Origin: Klenkia sesuvii | GTDB taxonomy: Bacteria > Actinomycetota > Actinomycetes > Mycobacteriales > Geodermatophilaceae | Length of the DNA stretch: 64,000 nt | Assembly: GCF_037083825.1 (NCBI RefSeq) | Contig: NZ_JBAPLU010000015.1 | Location: 1-64,000, forward strand | Reading direction: 5' to 3' | In this document: positions 58,998 through 64,000 of the stretch, one piece after another | How the letters are laid out: each line of letters begins with the position of its first letter | How positions within the stretch are numbered: position 1 is the stretch's first letter | The notes under the pieces: generated by a model | Seen by the model: the letters and a program-made list of their open reading frames with translations, nothing else | What the model was told of the DNA's origin: nothing | Databases searched by the model: none | Translations under genes and position numbers: made by a program

Positions 58998-59333
58998 GTG
59001 ACGATGCCGCAGCAGGTCCCCACCGTGCCCGCCGCCGACGTGCCCGAGGGTGCCGTCGTGCTCGACGTCCGCGAGGACGACGAGTGGGTGGCCGGCCACG
59101 TCGAGGGCGCCACCCACATCCCGATGGGCGAGGTGCCGGCCCGGCTCGACGACCTCCCCGAGGGCGACCCGCTCTACGTGACCTGCCGCGGCGGCGGCCG
59201 CTCGGCCCGCGTCGCCGCCTGGTTGAACGCCAACGGCTACGACGCGGTCAACGTCGGCGGCGGCATGGGCGAGTGGCAGGCCGCCGGCCGCCCGATGGTC
59301 AGCGAGACCGGCAACCCGCCCACCGTCGTCTGA
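58998..59333 (+). CDS. rhodanese-like sulfurtransferase
   Basis: A ~111-residue single-domain rhodanese: VVLDVREDDEWVAGHVEGATHIPMGEV, active-site loop with Cys63 in YVTCRGGGRSARVAAWL and the end YDAVNVGGGMGEWQAAG. It would carry a persulfide to cyanide or a cellular acceptor. ATG 58989, GTG 58998 and ATG 59004 are in frame; none has a clear ribosome site. It is divergent from the PH gene with a gap of under 40 bases. Confidence 0.9.
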   Translation: MTMPQQVPTVPAADVPEGAVVLDVREDDEWVAGHVEGATHIPMGEVPARLDDLPEGDPLYVTCRGGGRSARVAAWLNANGYDAVNVGGGMGEWQAAGRPMVSETGNPPTVV

Positions 59334-59352
59334 CGGCGGGCGGGCGGCCGCC

Positions 59353-60966
59353 TCAGGACCGCTGGTAGTCGGCGAAGCGGGTGCGCAGGTCCTTCTTGGA
59401 GAACTTGCCGACGCTGGTCTTGGGCACCTCGTCGATGAACTCGACCGCCTCGGGCAGCCACCACTTGGCCACCATCGGGGTGATGTGGGAGATCACCTCG
59501 TCGGCGGTGAGCTGCTCGCCCTCGGCCACCACGACGCAGGCGAGCGGCCGCTCGTCCCACTTCGGGTCGGGGATGCCGATGACCGCGGCCTCCTTGACCT
59601 TGGGGTGGCTCATGATCGCGTTCTCCAGGTCGACCGAGCTGATCCACTCACCGCCGGACTTGATGAGGTCCTTGGTGCGGTCGGCGATCCGCACCGAGCC
59701 GTGCGGGTCGATCGCGGCGACGTCGCCGGTCTTCATCCAGCCGTCGGGGGTGGCGAGCTCGACGCCGGCGTCGGGGTTGTAGTAGTCGAGCGCGGTGGTC
59801 GAGCCGCGCACCTGCAGCTCACCGGTGGCGACGTCGTCCCAGGGCAGTTCGTCGGTCGTGCCGGCCTCGACGATGCGCACCTCGACCCCCATGAACGGGA
59901 CGCCGGCGCGGGCGCGGGAGCTGGCCTGGTCGTCGTCCGAGCCGTCGAACAGGCGGCGGGGCAGCCGGGCCGAGGTGGCCACCGGGTGGGTCTCGGTCAT
60001 GCCCCAGGCCTGCAGGATCGGCAGCCCGACCTGCTCGCGGTAGGCCTCGCTCAGGGCCTTGGGGACGGCGGAGCCGCCGCAGCCGATGTCGCGCAGCCGG
60101 TGCTCGCGGCCGGCCAGCTCGGGCAGCACGCCCTGCCAGATGGTGGGCACGCCGGCGGTGAAGGTGACGCCCTCGTCGACGATCAGGTCGGCCAGCGCCT
60201 TGGGCTGCATCATCGGGCCGGGGAAGACCATCGACGCGCCGACCGACGGGCCGGCCTGGGCCAGGCCCCACGCGTTGGCGTGGAACATCGGCACGACCGG
60301 CATGACGACGTCGGTCTCGCCCATGCCGAACACGTTGGGCTGCACCACGGCCATGGTGTGCAGCACGGTCGAGCGGTGGCTGTAGAGCACGCCCTTGGGG
60401 TTGCCGGTGGTGCCCGACGTGTAGCACATGGAGGCGGCGAGGTTCTCGTCCTCGACCCGGAAGTCGACGGGCTCGGCGGCGGCCAGCAGCTCCTCGTAGT
60501 CGCTGATGCGCGGGTCGTCGGGGATCGGGTTGTCGCCCCCGTCGTCCATCACGACGACGTGCCGCACGGTGGTCATCGTGTCGATCAGCGGCCACAGCAG
60601 CGGGAGCACGGTGCGGTCGACGAAGACCGCCTCGTCCTCGGCGTGGTTGGCGATGTAGGTCAGCTGCTCGGGGAACAACCGGATGTTGAGCGTGTGCAGC
60701 ACGCGCCCGGTGCTCGGGACGGCGAAGTACAGCTCGAGGTGGCGGGCGGAGTTCCACGCGAAGGTGCCCACCCGGCCGTCGGCGGAGATGCCGAGGGTGT
60801 CCAGGACCCCGCCCAGCTTGCGGGTGCGCACGGCCCACTCGGCGTAGGTGGTGCGCACCGGGCCGGTCGGCGAGTTGGTCACGATCGTCTTGTCGCCGTG
60901 GTGTCGCTCCACGTAGCGGAAGATCGAGTCGATCGTCAGGGGCGTCTGCTGCATGAGGCCGCGCAT
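59353..60966 (-). CDS. fatty acid-CoA ligase, AMP-forming
   Basis: A 537-residue acyl-adenylate-forming enzyme with AMP motif CYTSGTTGNPKGVLYSHR, QAWGMTETHPVA, GWMKTGDVAAIDPHG and the hinge and lysine region DRTKDLIKSGGEWISSVDLENA, ending with KTSVGKFSKKDLRTRF. NIRLFPEQLTYIANHAEDEAVFVD is typical of medium/long-chain FadD-type ligases. It activates fatty acids to acyl-CoA. The ATG is at 60966 (another in-frame ATG at 60954). The convergent rhodanese gene ends 20 bases away. Confidence 0.92.
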   Translation of the reverse strand: MRGLMQQTPLTIDSIFRYVERHHGDKTIVTNSPTGPVRTTYAEWAVRTRKLGGVLDTLGISADGRVGTFAWNSARHLELYFAVPSTGRVLHTLNIRLFPEQLTYIANHAEDEAVFVDRTVLPLLWPLIDTMTTVRHVVVMDDGGDNPIPDDPRISDYEELLAAAEPVDFRVEDENLAASMCYTSGTTGNPKGVLYSHRSTVLHTMAVVQPNVFGMGETDVVMPVVPMFHANAWGLAQAGPSVGASMVFPGPMMQPKALADLIVDEGVTFTAGVPTIWQGVLPELAGREHRLRDIGCGGSAVPKALSEAYREQVGLPILQAWGMTETHPVATSARLPRRLFDGSDDDQASSRARAGVPFMGVEVRIVEAGTTDELPWDDVATGELQVRGSTTALDYYNPDAGVELATPDGWMKTGDVAAIDPHGSVRIADRTKDLIKSGGEWISSVDLENAIMSHPKVKEAAVIGIPDPKWDERPLACVVVAEGEQLTADEVISHITPMVAKWWLPEAVEFIDEVPKTSVGKFSKKDLRTRFADYQRS

Positions 60967-61015
60967 GGCGGCATCAAACCAGTGAGCGGTGACACCTTCT
61001 ACCGATGGGTGACGA

Positions 61016-62218
61016 TCACCGCAACGTCAGGGGCAGCTCGGCCAGGCCGCGGATGACGAACTCGGGACGACGACGCGCCTCACCGGCCAGCTCGAGCACC
61101 GACGTGCGGGCCAGCAGCGCGCCGAAGGAGGCCTGCAGCTCGACCCGGGCCAGCGGCGCACCGATGCAGAAGTGCACCCCGGCGCCGAAGGAGATGTGCG
61201 GGTTGTCGGTGCGGCCGACGTCGAGGGTGTCGGGGGCCTCGAACACCGCGGGGTCGTGGTTGCCGGCGCCCAGCAGTGCGGCGACCTTCTGCCCCTGCTC
61301 GACGGTCACCCCGCCCAGCTCGACGTCGGCGGTGGCGGTGCGCTCGAACAGCTGCAGCGGGGAGTCGAAGCGCATGAGCTCCTCGATCGCGGTCGGCAGC
61401 AGCGACGGGTCGGCGCGCAGCCGGGCCAGCTGGTCGGGGCGCTGCAGCAGTGCCAGCAGGCCGTTGCCGGTGACGTTGACGGTGGCCTCGTGGCCGGCGT
61501 TGAGCAGCAGGATGCAGGTGGTGACCAGCTCGTCCTCGGTGAGCCGGTCGCCGTCTGCGTCCCGCGCGGTGACCAGGTGGGTGAGCAGGTCCTCGCCGGG
61601 TGCCTGCCGGCGCTGCGCGGCCAGGTCGCGCAGGTAGCCGACGAACTCCGCGGCCGCGGTCTCGGCGGCGTCCTCGGTCTCCGTCGTACGGCCGTACTCG
61701 TACATCTTCACGATCGCGTTGGACCACGGCCGCAGCAGCGGCCGGTCGGCCTGCGGCACGCCCAGCAGCTCGGCGATCACCTCGACCGGCAGCTGCTCGG
61801 CCATCCCGGTGAACAGGTCGACCGGCTGGCCGGCGGTCGAGCGCTCGACCATGCCGTCGACCAGCTCACCGGCCAGTTGCTCGACCCACGGGCGCAGCCG
61901 CTCGACGTGCCCGCGCGCGAAGGCGGCGCTGATCAGCCGACGGAGCCGGGTGTGGTCCGGTGGCTCCATCTCCAGGATCGCGTTGCGGTGGATGAGGTTG
62001 AACTGCCCGAACCGCTCGGCCGGGGCGCGGTCGGTCCAGATCCGGCCCAGCGCCCGGGTGCGCAGCACCGCGTTGGCCTCGGCGTGCCCGTACGCCAGCC
62101 ACATGCCCAGGCCCTCGTCCCACTGCACCGGCGCCTGGGCGCGGGCCGCGGCGAAGGCGGGGTAGGGGTTCTCGACGACGGCGGGGTCGGTCAGGTCCAG
62201 CACCGGGAGAGTGTGCAC
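61016..62218 (-). CDS. cytochrome P450
   Basis: A 400-residue class I-type bacterial P450. The I-helix has LLLNAGHEATVNVTGNG, the K-helix ExxR is in EELMRFDSP, and the heme loop FGAGVHFCIGAPLAR has Cys351. EPPDHTRLRRLISAAF is the C-helix heme-propionate region. It needs ferredoxin partners, which are not adjacent. The substrate is unknown; similarity to CYP107-like enzymes is only an impression. GTG 62218 gives a normal N-terminus, and a longer frame to 62287 overlaps the divergent gene. Confidence 0.93.
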   Translation of the reverse strand: MHTLPVLDLTDPAVVENPYPAFAAARAQAPVQWDEGLGMWLAYGHAEANAVLRTRALGRIWTDRAPAERFGQFNLIHRNAILEMEPPDHTRLRRLISAAFARGHVERLRPWVEQLAGELVDGMVERSTAGQPVDLFTGMAEQLPVEVIAELLGVPQADRPLLRPWSNAIVKMYEYGRTTETEDAAETAAAEFVGYLRDLAAQRRQAPGEDLLTHLVTARDADGDRLTEDELVTTCILLLNAGHEATVNVTGNGLLALLQRPDQLARLRADPSLLPTAIEELMRFDSPLQLFERTATADVELGGVTVEQGQKVAALLGAGNHDPAVFEAPDTLDVGRTDNPHISFGAGVHFCIGAPLARVELQASFGALLARTSVLELAGEARRRPEFVIRGLAELPLTLR

Positions 62219-62240
62219 CGTGGCCCGCCGGGCGCCCGCA

Positions 62241-62253
62241 TAGTCTCGGACGC
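62241..62253 (+). promoter_or_regulatory. -10 element of a probable leaderless promoter
   Basis: TAGTCT at 62241-62246 fits the TANNNT -10 form and ends seven bases before ATG 62254. There is no Shine-Dalgarno in the short P450/DUF5926 divergent gap. No convincing -35 is seen. Confidence 0.45.
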
Positions 62254-63192
62254 ATGGCCCGCACGCAGACCAAGCGCCGTCCCGCACCTCCCGCCGCCGC
62301 GGCGGGCGAGCAGAACCCCAAGGCGCCGTGCGCCTGCGGTTCGGGGCGCAAGTACAAGCACTGCCACGGCTCGGCGTACGCGCCGGTGGTCACCCGACCC
62401 TTCGAGGGCCTGCCCGGCGAGACCCACTGGGTGGCCCTGCGCGAACTCGTCCCGGCGGCCACCGCCACCCTGACCACGACCGACGGCCGCACCGCGACGC
62501 TGGCCAGCGTGCTGCCCGGCGGTGCCCCGGCGCTGGTGCGGGCGTCGGGGGAGATCCTGCTCGGGGTGCAGCTGGCCACCTCCTCCGACGACGTCAGCCG
62601 CGACCTGGGCACTGCCCTGGCCGCCGCGCTCGAGGCCCCGGCCGGCGCGCCCGTCGACCCGGGCCCCATCGGCGCCGAGGGCTCGGCCGGACCGCGCCTG
62701 CAGGACCTGCTGGACCCGGCCGCCGACCTCGAGGTCACGGTGCACGACGACTTCGGCTTCTGGCTCGAGGGCACCGGCGCCGGCCCGGCCGCGATGGCGG
62801 GGCTCGAGCAGGCCAACGAGGCGATCATCCCGACCGTGCGGCTCGAGGGCCTCGGCGCGGCCTACTGGTGCCGCCCGGCCACCGACCGGGCGCACGTGCG
62901 CTGGGTGCGCCCCGAGCCGGAGGAGCAGCTGCTCGACGCGCTGGCCCGGCTGGGGGCGGCCGAGCAGCTGACCCTGGGGGCGGGCACCAAGTACGCCGGC
63001 GCCTTCCGCGCGCACGGCCTCGTCGTCCCGGTGTGGGACGTCCCGGCCGACGTGCCCGCGGCCGACTGGACCGGCCCCTCGCGCGAGCTGGACCAGCGGC
63101 TCATCGCCGCGCTGGCCGTGACCGACCCGTTGACCGCCGACGAGCGCCGGGCGCGGGCGGGGCTGCTCTCGCGCCAGGTCACCCTGCGCTGA
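62254..63192 (+). CDS. DUF5926 protein with SEC-C zinc motif
   Basis: A 312-residue protein. Near its N-terminus, after a basic stretch, the SEC-C motif KAPCACGSGRKYKHCHG gives three Cys and a His for zinc, as in the SecA tail. The rest is the DUF5926 region (RPFEGLPGETHWVALRELVPAATATL, HDDFGFWLEGTG, AHVRWVRPEPEEQLLDALARL, KYAGAFRAHGLVVPVWDV). It is widespread in actinobacteria and its role is unknown; binding to ribosome or translocase partners is possible. Its 3' end overlaps the convergent GGDEF gene by 14 bases. Confidence 0.88.
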   Translation: MARTQTKRRPAPPAAAAGEQNPKAPCACGSGRKYKHCHGSAYAPVVTRPFEGLPGETHWVALRELVPAATATLTTTDGRTATLASVLPGGAPALVRASGEILLGVQLATSSDDVSRDLGTALAAALEAPAGAPVDPGPIGAEGSAGPRLQDLLDPAADLEVTVHDDFGFWLEGTGAGPAAMAGLEQANEAIIPTVRLEGLGAAYWCRPATDRAHVRWVRPEPEEQLLDALARLGAAEQLTLGAGTKYAGAFRAHGLVVPVWDVPADVPAADWTGPSRELDQRLIAALAVTDPLTADERRARAGLLSRQVTLR

Positions 63193-64000
63193 CCGCGCGG
63201 TCGCGGCCGGCCTCCTTGGCCCGGTAGAGCGCCGCGTCTGCGGCGGTGTAGAGGGTCCGGACGTCGCCCGCGTGGGTGGGTGACTGGGCCACCCCCACGC
63301 TCACGGTCAGCGGCAGGCAGTCGCCGCCGGCCAGGGGCAGGGGGTGCGCCCGGACGGCGGCGACCATCTCCTGCGCGCGGCGCTCGGCCACGTCCGGCGG
63401 GCAGCCGGTCAGCAGCACGGCCAGCTCGTCGCCGCCCATCCGGCTGACGACCGCGTCGGTGCCGCGCACCGCCTGCCGCAGCACCTCCCCGAGGTGGCGG
63501 AGCGCGTCGTCGCCCACCGGGTGGCCGTGGCGGTCGTTGATCGTCTTGAACAGGTCGACGTCGACCAGCACCAGCGCGGTGCCGTGGCGCTGGCCGCCGC
63601 CGACGGCGCCGGCCAGCGCTGCGTCCAGCACGTGCCGGGTCACCAGGCCGGTCAGCGGGTCGACCGTGGCCTGCTCGCGCAGCCGGTGCACCAGCCGCTC
63701 GTGCCGGTTCCCGGCGGCGGTCAGCAGCGCGGTGGCCATGGCGAGGGTGGCGGCCACGAAGGCGGCGTCGGGGATGGCGCGTTCCCATGCCTCCAGGTGG
63801 AGCACCAGCGCGGTGTTCGAGCACGCCGAGAAGGCAGCGGTGCACCACGCGCCGACCGGCCGCAGCTGGGAGGCCGCCCACAGCGTGGGCAGGACGGCGA
63901 ACACCTGCGCGGCCGCCGACGTGTCGCTGGTCAGCCAGTTCAACCCGAACAGCACGACCGCGCCGCCGAGGGGGAGCAGGGCGAGCAGGCCGTGCTCGTC
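63179..64000 (-). CDS. diguanylate cyclase (GGDEF), 5' end outside the window
   Basis: The minus-strand frame is open to the window edge, so the N-terminus is missing. The visible 274 residues hold hydrophobic helices (LLALLPLGGAVVLFGLNWL, AAAQVFAVLPTLWAASQ, AAFVAATLAMATALLTAAG), a short linker and a GGDEF domain (DPLTGLVTRHVLDAALAG, LVDVDLFKTINDRHGHPVGDDALRHLGEVL, VSRMGGDELAVLL). The active-site loop reads GGDEL, which often remains active. The end (YTAADAALYRAKEAGRDR) is standard. It would make cyclic di-GMP from GTP. The start of the gene cannot be judged. Confidence 0.92.
   Translation of the reverse strand, partial: DEHGLLALLPLGGAVVLFGLNWLTSDTSAAAQVFAVLPTLWAASQLRPVGAWCTAAFSACSNTALVLHLEAWERAIPDAAFVAATLAMATALLTAAGNRHERLVHRLREQATVDPLTGLVTRHVLDAALAGAVGGGQRHGTALVLVDVDLFKTINDRHGHPVGDDALRHLGEVLRQAVRGTDAVVSRMGGDELAVLLTGCPPDVAERRAQEMVAAVRAHPLPLAGGDCLPLTVSVGVAQSPTHAGDVRTLYTAADAALYRAKEAGRDRAVSAG

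Overview
The window is a very GC-rich stretch of an actinobacterial chromosome. GTG starts are frequent, codons end in G or C, and many genes overlap by 1 or 4 bases. A complete ergothioneine set, actinobacterial ECF sigma/RskA and PadR/HAAS pairs, SEC-C/DUF5926, GAF-ANTAR proteins and a mycosporine-type cluster together suggest a Geodermatophilaceae-like organism (Blastococcus, Modestobacter, Geodermatophilus). That assignment is inference from gene content. The window opens in the last part of a 5S rRNA, so it lies just downstream of an rrn operon.

Layout. 1-2.2 kb: 5S rRNA, its terminator and a leftward GntR/ABC exporter operon. 2.3-9.1 kb: one rightward operon joining urease (ureABCFGD, no ureE) to allantoinase and allantoicase, so allantoin can be taken through allantoate and urea to ammonia. 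The two operons diverge across a perfect 11-bp inverted repeat. 9.2-17.6 kb: leftward ergothioneine genes egtA-B-C-D, then a DUF4397 surface protein, a sortase and an ECF sigma/RskA anti-sigma pair, then egtE. 17.7-28 kb: housekeeping and stress genes (DUF309, DedA, MarR, TspO-like, PadR/HAAS, an iron-box-controlled siderophore binding lipoprotein, an Fpg/Nei glycosylase, an MBL-fold hydrolase, a KefB-type antiporter). 28-31.4 kb: an FtsX-type ABC exporter. 31.4-33.9 kb: a disturbed stretch with several dyads, two 70-nt nested palindromes, a sigma-factor fragment and an unusual sigma-like transmembrane protein.

33.9-39.9 kb is the most notable locus: a HAD protein, a sugar-phosphate cyclase, an O-methyltransferase, a TauD-type dioxygenase, an ATP-grasp ligase and a D-Ala-D-Ala-ligase-like enzyme. 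The cyclase, methyltransferase and two ligases correspond to MysA-MysB-MysC-MysD of mycosporine-like amino acid (UV sunscreen) synthesis. The HAD protein has lost both motif-I aspartates, and the TauD-type oxygenase is an additional candidate tailoring enzyme. With ergothioneine about 16 kb away, the region is rich in UV and oxidant protection.

40-43 kb: a STAS/GAF/GAF-ANTAR/GAF-ANTAR signalling operon facing an AraC regulator. 44-50.5 kb: a leftward two-component system followed by a lipoprotein and a MacA/MacB-like exporter. 50.6-64 kb: a HAD phosphatase, a Rieske protein with a probable small downstream gene, an acetate symporter with DUF485, a MutL-like ATPase, a pentapeptide-repeat protein, two PH-domain membrane proteins, a rhodanese, an acyl-CoA ligase, a cytochrome P450, a SEC-C/DUF5926 protein and a diguanylate cyclase cut by the window end.

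Two families of dyad repeats recur: 61-nt elements in two convergent gaps (23.1 and 28.0 kb) and 70-nt nested palindromes at 31.55 and 33.67 kb. No tRNA, CRISPR array, transposase or phage gene was seen.
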